From Woeseiaceae bacterium (GTDB lineage: Bacteria; Pseudomonadota; Gammaproteobacteria; Steroidobacterales; Woeseiaceae), in assembly GCA_021773135.1 (NCBI GenBank), contig JAJFKP010000057.1, positions 40,932 through 104,931 on the forward strand: a stretch of DNA of 64,000 nucleotides, written 5' to 3'. Of this stretch, positions 19,076 through 28,574 are shown piece by piece. Below the pieces are notes generated by a model. The model saw only the letters and a list, made by a program, of their open reading frames with translations. It made no database searches and had not been told where the DNA came from. Every line of letters starts with the position of its first letter. Within the stretch, counting starts at the first letter, position 1. The translations under genes were made by a program, and so were the position numbers.

Positions 19076-19089
19076 GATTGCGAAAAGTG

Positions 19090-19761
19090 TTAGCGAGTTC
19101 TGTTTGTCGAAAGCGCGCGACTGGTTTGCTGGCGACGCCTGTCATAGGCGTTTTTTCCGGCAACAAATAAAGCCAGGCTGATGAATGCGCCTGGCGGCAG
19201 GATGGCTAACAGAAAGCCGCCGTCAACCAGGACCAGGCCAGCCATTGGTTCGCCGCCAACCAACATGTCGAGCCGTGACATTATCGATCCCTGGCCGATC
19301 AGCTCGCGAAACGTGCCGATTGCCACCAATAGCAGCGCAAAACCACTGCCCATTGCGATGCCATCCATGAAACTGCTGGCAACATTGTTTCGCGAAGCAA
19401 AAACCTCTGCACGCGCAACGATCGTGCAATTCGTCACGATCAGGGGAATGAAAATACCCAGCGATCGACCCAGGGACGGAAACCAGGCGAGGACGATCAT
19501 TTCAATACATGTGACAAGGCTGGCGATGATCAACACGTACATGGGAATTCGGATGTCTGCGCGGATGAGTTTTCGAGTCGCGGCAACCAGGACATTGGAG
19601 AATGTCAGGACGAGCAATGTCGCCAGCCCGAGTCCCAGGCCATTAACGAATGTTGTCGTAACCGCCAGCAACGGGCACAGGCCGAGTAGTTGCACGAGGC
19701 CCGGATTGTCGTTCCAGACTCCGCTCCTGAATTTTGCCGCCATGCCGGTTCTATTACTCAT
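19090..19761 (-). CDS. rsxE: Rnf/Rsx electron transport complex subunit E
   Basis: 223-aa integral membrane subunit with about six hydrophobic segments. Start region NPGLVQLLGLCPLLAVTT and VTNCTIVARAEVFASRNNV are typical; the Cys in LGLCPLL and TNCT help bind the intramembrane iron-sulfur cluster shared with RsxA. Last gene of rsxABCDGE, six bases after rsxG. Confidence 0.96.
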   Translation of the reverse strand: MSNRTGMAAKFRSGVWNDNPGLVQLLGLCPLLAVTTTFVNGLGLGLATLLVLTFSNVLVAATRKLIRADIRIPMYVLIIASLVTCIEMIVLAWFPSLGRSLGIFIPLIVTNCTIVARAEVFASRNNVASSFMDGIAMGSGFALLLVAIGTFRELIGQGSIMSRLDMLVGGEPMAGLVLVDGGFLLAILPPGAFISLALFVAGKNAYDRRRQQTSRALSTNRTR

Positions 19762-19767
19762 ATCTGC

Positions 19768-20406
19768 TCATATCTCTTCCGTTCGCTCAAAGACAGTCGC
19801 GCGATTGTCTGCGAAATATAGTAGCGTTTCTTTCACGGCATTGATGACCGCTCGCGGCGTGATAGACGCACCCGTCAGCTGATCGAATTCGCCGCCGTCT
19901 CGTTTGATTGCCCAGGCCGCGGCAGGGGGCTCTCCCAGCGACTTGCCGACAAACTGCAATATCCAATCCGACTTGGACGCTTCGATCAGGTCGCCCAGGC
20001 CAGGGGTCTCGCGGTGTTTGAGGACGCGGACACCCGTAACCGTGCCATCTGCATGAATGCCGACCAACAACTCTATTGGCCCGGAAAAGCCGTCCCGTGC
20101 GCTGACGACAAACAGGGCCGCGATCGGTGTGTCGTCGGCATACACTCGGTAAACAGTGACATCATCATTGCCGGGCAGGTCATGCGGCGCCGGAATGGTT
20201 TTGGTCGATTCGGAGAGTGTGCCATCGTAGCTGATGCCGGCCAGAACCGGCTGCAGGCTTTGTTCGAGAAACGCCTGCTGGTTAGCGGCAATGCGCGGTG
20301 CCGTTGTACTGTGCGTAAGCGCGACCAGCGCCGTGCAAACGGCGGCGAGGCCGCCCAGTATCAAACCACTGGTCCAGACGGACACATTTTGCTCAGCCTG
20401 CATCAT
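19768..20406 (-). CDS. rsxG: Rnf/Rsx subunit G, FMN-binding
   Basis: 212 aa: one N-terminal membrane helix and a periplasmic FMN-binding domain. The covalent-FMN motif reads TGAS-ITPRAV where E. coli has TGAT-ITPRAV, so the flavin-acceptor Thr is replaced by Ser (codon TCT). The surrounding GLGDLIEASKSDWI and GGEFDQL are conserved. Overlaps rsxD by four bases. Confidence 0.95.
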   Translation of the reverse strand: MMQAEQNVSVWTSGLILGGLAAVCTALVALTHSTTAPRIAANQQAFLEQSLQPVLAGISYDGTLSESTKTIPAPHDLPGNDDVTVYRVYADDTPIAALFVVSARDGFSGPIELLVGIHADGTVTGVRVLKHRETPGLGDLIEASKSDWILQFVGKSLGEPPAAAWAIKRDGGEFDQLTGASITPRAVINAVKETLLYFADNRATVFERTEEI

Positions 20407-21458
20407 CTGTTCCTGCGCTGTCGCACGGGGTGGCCGACAATGTGCGGTTTGGTCAGGTAGTCAATGGCGGGAACCGCCATATTCATTAACAGCACGGCGA
20501 AAGCGACGCCATCCGCGTAGCTGCCCCACTCGCGTATCGCATAGATCAGGAAACCAATGCCTAATCCATAAACCAGCCGTCCCCTGTCGCTCGTAGCCGC
20601 CGATACCGGATCGGTGGCGATGAAAAAGGCGCAGAGAATAGCGCCCCCGCTGAACAGGTGGAAGCCGGGACTGGGGCTGATGCTTGGAACGAGGAAATAC
20701 ATGAGGCTCGATGGTATGAGCAAGCCGGCAAGCACACCCAGCGGGATCTGCCAGCGAATAATTTTCTTGACCAGGAGCCACGCGCCACCGATCGCCGTGA
20801 AGTTGCCTATCCATTCCCATCCGCGACCGCCGAAGTCACCCATCATGGGATAGACACGCAGCTCGTCGAATGTTTGCATATTGTTCAGGCCTGCCTTCAC
20901 CACATCCAGCGGAGTAGCCCGACTGACAGCATCGAATGACAGCGACTCAGGAAATGACCCGGTAATAGTAAACCACGCAGTTTCTGCAATGGTCAGAAAC
21001 CGGTAGTCGAGATCTCCCATGCGCGGCGCAGTCCACAGGTTCATGTCCATCGGGAAAGCGACCAGCGCCACAACGTAGCCAACCATGGCCGGGTTGAACA
21101 TGTTATATCCAAGCCCGCCATAGAGGTGTTTGGCGACAACCACCGCAAACAGTGCAGCGGTTGCGGTTACCCACCACGGAGTGAGTGCCGGCATTGCGAA
21201 AGCAAGCAACGTGGCCGTGACCAGCGCACTGTAGTCTGTAATGGTTGGCTCAACCGGTCTGTTGCGCAGCCTGAGCATGAAAGCTTCGCCCGCAATACAG
21301 AAAGCACTTGCAACAATCAGGTTGAAAATGAATCCGGGACCGAAATACCAGACATAGGCAATGGCTGCTGGAATCAGGGCGTAAAGTACGTGCCGCATTA
21401 CGGACGCCACGTCGGTGGCCGGTGCTTTGAAAGGGGCAACCCGACGCTCGAATTCCAT
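20403..21458 (-). CDS. rsxD: Rnf/Rsx subunit D
   Basis: 351-aa polytopic subunit, with FNPAMVGYVVALVAFP and the ATPLD segment that carries the covalently attached FMN threonine in the family. About nine hydrophobic segments. Its start shares one base with the rsxC stop (TAATG). Confidence 0.95.
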   Translation of the reverse strand: MEFERRVAPFKAPATDVASVMRHVLYALIPAAIAYVWYFGPGFIFNLIVASAFCIAGEAFMLRLRNRPVEPTITDYSALVTATLLAFAMPALTPWWVTATAALFAVVVAKHLYGGLGYNMFNPAMVGYVVALVAFPMDMNLWTAPRMGDLDYRFLTIAETAWFTITGSFPESLSFDAVSRATPLDVVKAGLNNMQTFDELRVYPMMGDFGGRGWEWIGNFTAIGGAWLLVKKIIRWQIPLGVLAGLLIPSSLMYFLVPSISPSPGFHLFSGGAILCAFFIATDPVSAATSDRGRLVYGLGIGFLIYAIREWGSYADGVAFAVLLMNMAVPAIDYLTKPHIVGHPVRQRRNR

Positions 21459-22999
21459 TAGTCGGCGTCCTCGTCCCGATCCTGATCCTGTTTTTGTTTT
21501 TGCCGCTTCAATATTTCCTCAATAGCTGTCGGGCCGGCTTTGACTGCCGCTTGTTTCTGCTTGGCCAACTCAGTTTCTCGCACTCGTTTTTCGTTCTTGA
21601 GCCGTTCGTTGCGGGACTCGAAGCGAACGCGCGCGCGTTCCGCCCTGGCTTTTTCATCCGCCAGCTCCTGAATGCGCGCCTTCGCATTACGAAAATTTGC
21701 AGTCAATGGGATATGGCTGGGACAAACAAGGTCGCAGCAGCCGCATTCTATACAATCGGTTAGTCCATACGATCGCAGTTTTGGCTCGTTGTCCGCGCGG
21801 GCATGCCAAAAGAGTTGCTGTGGCAATAATTGTATTGGGCAGACGGACGCACATTCTCCGCAGCGAATACACGGCTGTTCTGCACCGACTGATCGAGTTT
21901 CGTTAAGGACCAGGATGCAGTTTGTGGCTTTGACCAGCGGGACCCGGTCTGACGTTACGGACTTGCCACACATCGGACCACCAATAATCAGCTGGTCTGC
22001 CTGGTCGGTATAGCCGCCGGCAAACTCGATGACATCGGCAACCGTTGTGCCGATTCGGGCGATGACATTCATTGGATTGTGAACGCCCGGGCCCGTTACC
22101 GTCGTCACACGGGAGATCAGTGGCTCCCCATCATTTATCCAGCGATAGATTGCGGCAGCCGTGCCGACGTTTTGCACGACGCAGCCGATATCTGTGGGCA
22201 ATCCGCCGCTAGGTACCTCCCGGTTGGTGACAAGTTGTACAAGCTGGTCTTCGGCGCCGGACGGATAGATCGTTGGTATCTGTTTCAGAGTGATTCGTGC
22301 ATCGCCAAGTACTCCCAATGCTTCGCCGATGGCCGCAATAGCCTCCGGCTTGTCACTTTCGACAACGATAAAGCAGCTTTCGAGTTTGAGGGCATGCAGT
22401 AAGATCTGGGCGCCCCCGAGAATTTCTGCCGACTGTTCGCGCATGAGCATGTCATCGCAGCTTATGTAGGGCTCGCACTCAACGCCGTTGAGGATGAGAT
22501 GTTCAAGCGGCATAGTGGCCGCCTGCATCAGCTTCTGACCCGTTGGGAAAACGGCGCCGCCCAGTCCGACAATGCCTCCCTGCAGAATCAGCTTTAGCAA
22601 TGACTCGGGATCGAGTGAATTAAAAGGTACAGCGGCGTCGGCGGTCTCAATTGCCCGGTCCTCGCCGTCACACTCGATAACGATGCACGGCGCGTTATCG
22701 CCAAACCGACGGGATACCGGCCACGGTTCGATTGCAACGACCTCGCCCGAAGACGACGCATGTACCGGCGCGCTCAGAGAGCCGTATGCCTCCGCGACCA
22801 GCTGTCCTTTCAAAACGTGTTCGCCAATTCCAACCACCGGCTGCGCGGGTCGACCGACGTGCTGGGCGATTGGCAGCACCAGCTGGCCAGGTACCGGCAA
22901 AACCTGGATCTCTGTCGAGGTGGACTCTGCCTTTTCGTCAGGCAGCCTTAATCCGCCGTGTAATTCACCGAGGTCGTATGTGGCGGCCCCTGAACTCAT
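21458..22999 (-). CDS. rsxC: Rnf/Rsx subunit C
   Basis: 513 aa. Flavin/NADH-binding fold with a barrel-sandwich N-terminus ([14 protein letters not shown]), [11 protein letters not shown] and [10 protein letters not shown], then two [4Fe-4S] motifs, [12 protein letters not shown] and [12 protein letters not shown], and a charged Lys/Glu/Arg-rich C-terminal coiled coil of about 70 residues that is much shorter than the Ala-rich tail of E. coli RsxC. It is the peripheral subunit taking electrons from NADH. Confidence 0.96.
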   Translation of the reverse strand: MSSGAATYDLGELHGGLRLPDEKAESTSTEIQVLPVPGQLVLPIAQHVGRPAQPVVGIGEHVLKGQLVAEAYGSLSAPVHASSSGEVVAIEPWPVSRRFGDNAPCIVIECDGEDRAIETADAAVPFNSLDPESLLKLILQGGIVGLGGAVFPTGQKLMQAATMPLEHLILNGVECEPYISCDDMLMREQSAEILGGAQILLHALKLESCFIVVESDKPEAIAAIGEALGVLGDARITLKQIPTIYPSGAEDQLVQLVTNREVPSGGLPTDIGCVVQNVGTAAAIYRWINDGEPLISRVTTVTGPGVHNPMNVIARIGTTVADVIEFAGGYTDQADQLIIGGPMCGKSVTSDRVPLVKATNCILVLNETRSVGAEQPCIRCGECASVCPIQLLPQQLFWHARADNEPKLRSYGLTDCIECGCCDLVCPSHIPLTANFRNAKARIQELADEKARAERARVRFESRNERLKNEKRVRETELAKQKQAAVKAGPTAIEEILKRQKQKQDQDRDEDAD

Positions 23000-23493
23000 C
23001 GCGCTGCTACCATGCTGATGCAGTCAACCGGGCAGGGCGCGACGCACAGCTCGCACCCGGTGCATTCGGACGCGATTACGGTGTGCATGAATTGATGGGC
23101 ACCGATAATGGCATCCACCGGGCAGGCATCTTTGCAGTGCGTACAGCCAATGCATTCTGCTTCCGCAATCTTTGCGACGCCTGCCTCAGCCTTGGCTTCC
23201 TGCAGGGGGTCTGCCTCGATGCCCAGCAGGTCGGCGATTCGCAGCATAGTCTCCTCGCCGCCCGGCGGGCACAGATTGACGGGCGCCTCTCCTGCGACGA
23301 TGGCGCTAGCATAGGGCCGGCAACCGGGAAAGCCGCACTGCGCGCATTGGGTCTGTGGCAGCAACGCATCCACCTTCGCTACGATCTCTTCGGGATCTCC
23401 CGGCATTTGCCGCGATGCATAAGCCAGCAGCAGGCCAGCAACGAGAGCGATTCCTGCGATGATCAGAATAGCGGTGACGGTCGATATCCACAT
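22996..23493 (-). CDS. rsxB: Rnf/Rsx subunit B ferredoxin
   Basis: 165 aa. One N-terminal membrane helix, a 4Cys cluster ([13 protein letters not shown] with a later NLCPPGG), and two ferredoxin [4Fe-4S] motifs ([24 protein letters not shown]). Four-base overlap with rsxC. Confidence 0.96.
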   Translation of the reverse strand: MWISTVTAILIIAGIALVAGLLLAYASRQMPGDPEEIVAKVDALLPQTQCAQCGFPGCRPYASAIVAGEAPVNLCPPGGEETMLRIADLLGIEADPLQEAKAEAGVAKIAEAECIGCTHCKDACPVDAIIGAHQFMHTVIASECTGCELCVAPCPVDCISMVAAR

Positions 23494-23499
23494 GCTCTG

Positions 23500-24081
23500 T
23501 CAGAGTCTCGCCATCCCGGAGAAGCCCATGAATGCCAGCGACATGATGCCAGCAGTCATGAGCGCAATCGCGGTGCCCTGGAAAGGTCTGGGCACATCCG
23601 CAGCCTGCAGTCGCTCCCGTATTGCGGCGAACAGTACCAGCACCAGTGCAAAGCCGCCTGCGGCGCCAAATCCATAAAAAACAGATTGCACAAATCCCTC
23701 GGCTTCCTGCACGTTTAACAAAGCGACCCCGAGCACAGCGCAGTTTGTTGCTATGAGTGGAATATAGATACCGAGAAGCTGGTGCAACAGGGGACTGAGG
23801 CGTCGCACCATGATCTCTGTAAACTGAACGCTGGCCGCAATGACGAGAATAAAACTGATCGTCTTCAAGTACTCCAGCCCGAGCGGCACAAGCACATATT
23901 CGTGCATGAGGTAGGCGATTGCGGACGACAGGGTCAGGACAAACGCGGTCGCCATCGACATTCCGAACGCCGCCTCCAGGTTCTTGGAAACACCCATGAA
24001 CGGACACAGACCCAGGAATCGGACCAACAGGAAATTGTTGACCAGCACGGTGCCAACGATAATGAGAAGTAAATCTGCCAT
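23500..24081 (-). CDS. rsxA: Rnf/Rsx subunit A
   Basis: 193-aa membrane subunit, same length as E. coli RsxA. Start [19 protein letters not shown] is the family N-terminus; [15 protein letters not shown] and [13 protein letters not shown] give the cluster-binding Cys residues. A longer in-frame reading to 24246 adds an Arg/Ser-rich stretch that does not belong to the family. First gene of the rsx operon, 61 bases from metG on the same strand. Confidence 0.96.
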   Translation of the reverse strand: MADLLLIIVGTVLVNNFLLVRFLGLCPFMGVSKNLEAAFGMSMATAFVLTLSSAIAYLMHEYVLVPLGLEYLKTISFILVIAASVQFTEIMVRRLSPLLHQLLGIYIPLIATNCAVLGVALLNVQEAEGFVQSVFYGFGAAGGFALVLVLFAAIRERLQAADVPRPFQGTAIALMTAGIMSLAFMGFSGMARL

Positions 24082-24142
24082 TGTGGGCTTATTGTAAAAG
24101 GTGTGGCCGGCTATGACACCTTTCTGTGTGCATTGGTGCTGT

Positions 24143-26158
24143 CTATTTGATGCGCATTCCGGGAGTCGCGCCCGAGTCAGCCGAGAGCAGGAAGATCTCC
24201 TCGCCGCCGGGACCGGCCGCGAGGACCATGCCCTCTGACAGGCCAAACCGCATCTTTCTCGGCTTGAGGTTAGCTACGGCGACGACCAGGCGCCCCGCCA
24301 GTTCATCGGGTTTATAGGCAGACTTGATGCCTGCAAACACCTGCCGGTCGCTATCTCCGAGATTCAGTGTCAGGCGCAACAGCTTGTCCGCACCTTCAAC
24401 CGGCTCCGCTTTTTCAATTTTCGCGACGCGGAGATCAACTTTCATGAAATCATCGATCGAGATTTCACTGCTGCCATCTTTCGTTTTTTCGGCCGCCGGG
24501 GAGGCGCTGGATGCTTTGGACTGCTCAACCATTTTGTTTACCTGTTCGGGTTCTACTCTTGTCAACAATGCTTTGAAGGGCTTGATCGTTGTTGAAAGCA
24601 ACGGCTGTTGCGCCGAATCCCAGCGCCAATCTCCTTCCTGAAACAAGGCGCGTGCCTTGTCGGCCAGCTGCGGGACGACCGGCGTCAGGTAAATCATCAG
24701 CGAGCGAAACAGATTGAGCCCCTGCGTGCAAACCAGCTGTACGTCATCTGCCTGCTCTTTCTGTTTAACCATTACCCACGGCTTCTTGTCTTCGATATAA
24801 CGATTGGCCTGATCAGCCAGTGTCATAACAAGCCGCATGGCTTTTGAATATTCCCGTCTTTCGTAGTGCTCGGCGATGGTCTCAGCCGCCGCAGCGAAGT
24901 CCTGAAATTCTGTCGGATTGTCCAGCTTGTCGGCCAGGTGGCCGTCGAATCGCTTGCTGATAAAGCCGGCACAGCGGCTTGCGATATTGACCAGCTTGCC
25001 AACAAGGTCAGAGTTGACCCGCGCGATGAAGTCGTCGAGATTGAGATCGATATCGTCCATTCCCGGGCCCAACTTGGCCGCATAGTAGTACCGCAGGTGG
25101 TTGTGATCGATGTTATTGATGAAAGTCCGGGCATTGATAAATGTGCCGCGCGACTTGGACATCTTTTTACCGTTTACCGTCAGGAAGCCATGAGCAAATA
25201 CGCTGTTCGGTGTTCGAAAGCCGGAGCCGTCGAGTACCGCGGGCCAGAACAGCGTATGGAAATAAACGATGTCCTTGCCAATGAAATGATAGGTTTCGGT
25301 GTCGTGTCCAGGTAGCCAGTATTCATCGAAATCGAGCTCAGGATGGTTATTGCAATACTGCAGAAAACTGGCCAGGTAGCCGACGGGCGCGTCCAGCCAC
25401 ACGTAGAAATACTTGTCTGTCGTGCCCGGAATCTGGAATCCGAAGTAGGGCGCATCTCTGGAAATATCCCAGTCCCGCAGTCCGGTTTCGAACCATTCGT
25501 CGAGCTTGCTGGTGATGTGCTGGTGCAGATTGGCGGACTTCATCCACGCTCGAAGCTGGTCTTCGAATGCACTGAGTTTAAAAAAGTAGTGTTCTGATTC
25601 TTTCCAGATTGGTGTGCTGTCCGACAGAATCGAGACGGGTTCGATGAGGTCATTTGGCGTATAGGTAGCGCCACAATTTTCGCACGCGTCACCGTACTGA
25701 TCCGTAGTCTTGCAGCGCGGGCAGCCCCCCTTGACGAATCGGTCTGGCAGGAACATCTGCTCCTGGGCGTCGAAAGCCTGTTCGATGGTTTTGGTGTAGA
25801 TATGGCCTGCGTCACGTAAAGCCTTGAAAATGCGGCGAACCAGCTGTTCGTTCTCGTCTGAATGCGTGGTGTGAAAGTTGTCAAACTCGACATCGAACGC
25901 TTGCAGGTCCGCGTGCTGCACCTTTGCCGCACGTGTGACGAGTTGCTCCGGCGTGATGCCTTCCTGGCGCGCCTTGATCATGATGGGTGTGCCATGCGCA
26001 TCCGCGGCGCACACATAGGTGCACAGGTGACCGCGGAGTTTTTGAAACCGGGCCCAGATATCCGATTGGATATATTCCACCAGGTGGCCCATATGAATGT
26101 CCCCGTTGGCGTATGGCAACGCGCTGGACACCATGATTTTCCTTACATTTTTAGTCAT
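24143..26158 (-). CDS. metG: Methionyl-tRNA synthetase
   Basis: 671 aa. Class I signatures HMGHL (HIGH type) and KMSKSRG, the zinc knuckle CPRC...CENC, and a C-terminal OB-fold tRNA-binding domain from about residue 570 ([18 protein letters not shown]). Full length and intact. Lies directly upstream of rsxA; in several gammaproteobacteria metG diverges from mrp, here the pilT/kinase module sits between them. Confidence 0.98.
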   Translation of the reverse strand: MTKNVRKIMVSSALPYANGDIHMGHLVEYIQSDIWARFQKLRGHLCTYVCAADAHGTPIMIKARQEGITPEQLVTRAAKVQHADLQAFDVEFDNFHTTHSDENEQLVRRIFKALRDAGHIYTKTIEQAFDAQEQMFLPDRFVKGGCPRCKTTDQYGDACENCGATYTPNDLIEPVSILSDSTPIWKESEHYFFKLSAFEDQLRAWMKSANLHQHITSKLDEWFETGLRDWDISRDAPYFGFQIPGTTDKYFYVWLDAPVGYLASFLQYCNNHPELDFDEYWLPGHDTETYHFIGKDIVYFHTLFWPAVLDGSGFRTPNSVFAHGFLTVNGKKMSKSRGTFINARTFINNIDHNHLRYYYAAKLGPGMDDIDLNLDDFIARVNSDLVGKLVNIASRCAGFISKRFDGHLADKLDNPTEFQDFAAAAETIAEHYERREYSKAMRLVMTLADQANRYIEDKKPWVMVKQKEQADDVQLVCTQGLNLFRSLMIYLTPVVPQLADKARALFQEGDWRWDSAQQPLLSTTIKPFKALLTRVEPEQVNKMVEQSKASSASPAAEKTKDGSSEISIDDFMKVDLRVAKIEKAEPVEGADKLLRLTLNLGDSDRQVFAGIKSAYKPDELAGRLVVAVANLKPRKMRFGLSEGMVLAAGPGGEEIFLLSADSGATPGMRIK

Positions 26159-26240
26159 GCGTGAGAGAGTATCTAAACAGGAGAACGCGGCGCATTATGC
26201 CACGCCAGCGCTGGCCGGGCTTATTTGATTGGGCGCCCGA

Positions 26241-27329
26241 TCAGGCGGTTTCCGAATGCGCGAGCTCTTCTTCCTCGTCCACCAGTCGTTTGAACACTTT
26301 CTTGTTGTTCGACTGCTGGTAGGCCTCCACAGGCGCAATGCGCCCCTTCCTGACGAGATCCATCAAGGCCGTGTCCATCGTTTGCATGCCGTTGGCACCG
26401 CCACTCTGCATCGCGGTTTCCAGCTGATCAAGTTTGCCCTGACGAATGATGTTGGCGACTGCCGGCGTATTCACCATTATCTCCAGCGCCGCTACCCGGC
26501 CGGCTGCGTCTTTCGTTGGCAGCAGCTGCTGAGAAATTACGCCGCGCAGGGAGGTAGAAAGCATAGTACGAATATGGCTCTGTTTGTCTGACGGAAAAGT
26601 ATTGACGATTCTGTCTACGGTCTGGCCCGCGCCATTGGTGTGCAGCGTGCCCATTACCAGAATTCCCATCTCGGCGGCCGTTACCGCAGCTGAGATGGTT
26701 TCCAGGTCACGGAGCTCGCCAACGAGAATCACGTCCGGGTCTTCACGCAACGCTGAATGCAACGCTTCGGCAAAACTGTTGGTGTGCAGTCCGACTTCCC
26801 GTTGGCTGATCAGGCATCCTTTTCGTTTATGGACGAACTCGATCGGATCCTCAATCGTAAGAATGTGGCCCTTCATCTGAATATTTATGGCATCGACCAT
26901 CGCGGCGAGCGTAGTCGATTTTCCAGAGCCAGTTTTGCCAGTGACGAGGATCATTCCCTGAGACTGCTTGCAGAGATTTCTAACTGCCAGCGGCATGTTG
27001 AGTTCGTCGAGTGTAAGCGCCTTCGCCGGTATCGCGCGCATGATGGCGCCAATGCCGTTCAGGTGTCGCATAACGTTAACCCTGAAGCGGGACACGTCCT
27101 CAATTTCGTAAGCGAAATCAACCGCATCATGTTTCTCGAAATCACGCTGCATGGTACCGCTCATGATTTCGTACAGCGCTTCCTTGACGAAATCGATGCT
27201 CAGCACCTGGTCGTTCAGCAGTGTCAACGAGCCGTGAATGCGCACACGCGGCGGGTCGCCAGAAACGAAATGCAGGTCGGAGCTGTTTTTTGCGAGGGCA
27301 TCCTGCAGAAAAATATCAATTCTGTTCAC
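26241..27329 (-). CDS. PilT-family ATPase (paralogue 1)
   Basis: 362-aa retraction-type ATPase. Walker A GKTGSGKST at 131-139, ILTIEDPIEF Asp box, VILVGELRDLET Walker B, and GTLHTNG His box are all present. Closer to PilT than to PilU by its LREDPDVILVGE stretch. GTG start overlaps the stop of paralogue 2 (GTGA). It differs from paralogue 2 at many positions but is collinear with it, down to the same Walker A coordinates. No other pilus genes are in the window. Confidence 0.92.
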   Translation of the reverse strand: MNRIDIFLQDALAKNSSDLHFVSGDPPRVRIHGSLTLLNDQVLSIDFVKEALYEIMSGTMQRDFEKHDAVDFAYEIEDVSRFRVNVMRHLNGIGAIMRAIPAKALTLDELNMPLAVRNLCKQSQGMILVTGKTGSGKSTTLAAMVDAINIQMKGHILTIEDPIEFVHKRKGCLISQREVGLHTNSFAEALHSALREDPDVILVGELRDLETISAAVTAAEMGILVMGTLHTNGAGQTVDRIVNTFPSDKQSHIRTMLSTSLRGVISQQLLPTKDAAGRVAALEIMVNTPAVANIIRQGKLDQLETAMQSGGANGMQTMDTALMDLVRKGRIAPVEAYQQSNNKKVFKRLVDEEEELAHSETA

Positions 27330-28447
27330 ACGATATCTCCGGTTTCGACCAGCGCCGAGTCGCTGCTGTCAATCACAGGAAGAATGTTGGAGTCACTGAC
27401 AAATCGTTGAAACTTTCTCTTGTCCAGGGCGTGGCGGAAGGCATCCTCGGGATCGACTTCTTTCGCCTCAATTGCAGAGAGCAGGGCCTGATCCATGAGT
27501 TGCATGCCGGTATCACTGCCCATCTGCAGCTGTGATGGAATCTGGTGCGATTGATCCGTCATGATCAGCTTGGAGATGGCACGGTTGTTTACCAGGATTT
27601 CCATGACTGCCTTGCGGCCCCGGCCATCGGGTGTCTTTACCAGCACCTGGCTCACGACGGCTTTGAGGCTCTGTGACAGAAAGCTTTTGGTTTGTTCGCG
27701 GAGATCGCCGGGGAGCGCGTCGATTACCCGGTCGATGGTTTTAACGGCGCCGGTTGTATGCAGTGTACCCAGGACAAGGTGTCCCGTTTCTGCGGCCGTC
27801 ATTGCCATGGATATCGTATCCGCGTCGCGCATTTCACCGACAAGCACAACGTCCGGGTCTTCGCGCATTGCCGAGCGTACGCCATCCGCAAACGAAGTCA
27901 GATGCGTGCCAAGTTCTCGTTGTATGACCTGGCTTTTCTTGCTGGGATGAACAAATTCGATCGGGTCCTCGAGGCTGATGATATTCAGGCTGCGTGTGCA
28001 ATTAAGGTGATCGATCATCGCAGCAAGGGTCGTCGATTTACCCGTGCCGGTCGAGCCGGTGACCAGCACCATGCCCTGATGGTAGTCGCAGAATTCGCGA
28101 ATGACCGGCGGCACATCAAGTTTGTCCAGGGTCGGGACCTCGTTCGGGATATACCGAAATACCGCACCTACGCCCGTATCCTTATGGAACAGGTTGACCC
28201 GAAAACGAGAACCTTCCTCTGCGACATAGGAGAAATCCAGGTCCTTGCCGGTATAGAACACGTCTTTTTGCGAGTCGCTCAGGATTTCTGTTACGTAGCT
28301 CTCGAGTTCCGTATCCGCGAGTTCCCTGAACTTGATGGGCATCAGATCGCCATTCATGCGCAACATCGGCGGGATACCGACAGCGAGATGAACATCCGAA
28401 CAACCCTGCGCGAGCCCAAGCTTCAAGAACGAATCAATGCGTGGCAT
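27326..28447 (-). CDS. PilT-family ATPase (paralogue 2)
   Basis: 373 aa, begins MPRIDSFLKLGLAQGCSDVHL. Walker A GSTGTGKST at 131-139, IISLEDPIEFVH, VVLVGEMRDADT, GTLHTTGAVKTIDRV; all catalytic boxes intact. It ends with a RKFQRFVSDSNILPV tail resembling the KKVFKRLV tail of paralogue 1, suggesting a paired, possibly hetero-hexameric or division-of-labour system for pilus retraction. It follows the HEAT-kinase gene by 127 bases. Confidence 0.92.
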   Translation of the reverse strand: MPRIDSFLKLGLAQGCSDVHLAVGIPPMLRMNGDLMPIKFRELADTELESYVTEILSDSQKDVFYTGKDLDFSYVAEEGSRFRVNLFHKDTGVGAVFRYIPNEVPTLDKLDVPPVIREFCDYHQGMVLVTGSTGTGKSTTLAAMIDHLNCTRSLNIISLEDPIEFVHPSKKSQVIQRELGTHLTSFADGVRSAMREDPDVVLVGEMRDADTISMAMTAAETGHLVLGTLHTTGAVKTIDRVIDALPGDLREQTKSFLSQSLKAVVSQVLVKTPDGRGRKAVMEILVNNRAISKLIMTDQSHQIPSQLQMGSDTGMQLMDQALLSAIEAKEVDPEDAFRHALDKRKFQRFVSDSNILPVIDSSDSALVETGDIV

Positions 28448-28574
28448 GGCTAATCTGCTTCCAAGAGTTAATTACGCCCATAAATCATAGGTTTGGACGT
28501 ATCCTAGGCGGATTCAGGTGATCGCGCCAGTGCGCCGGCACACATTTTTGCCGATAAGTACGGCCGCGGTCGAT

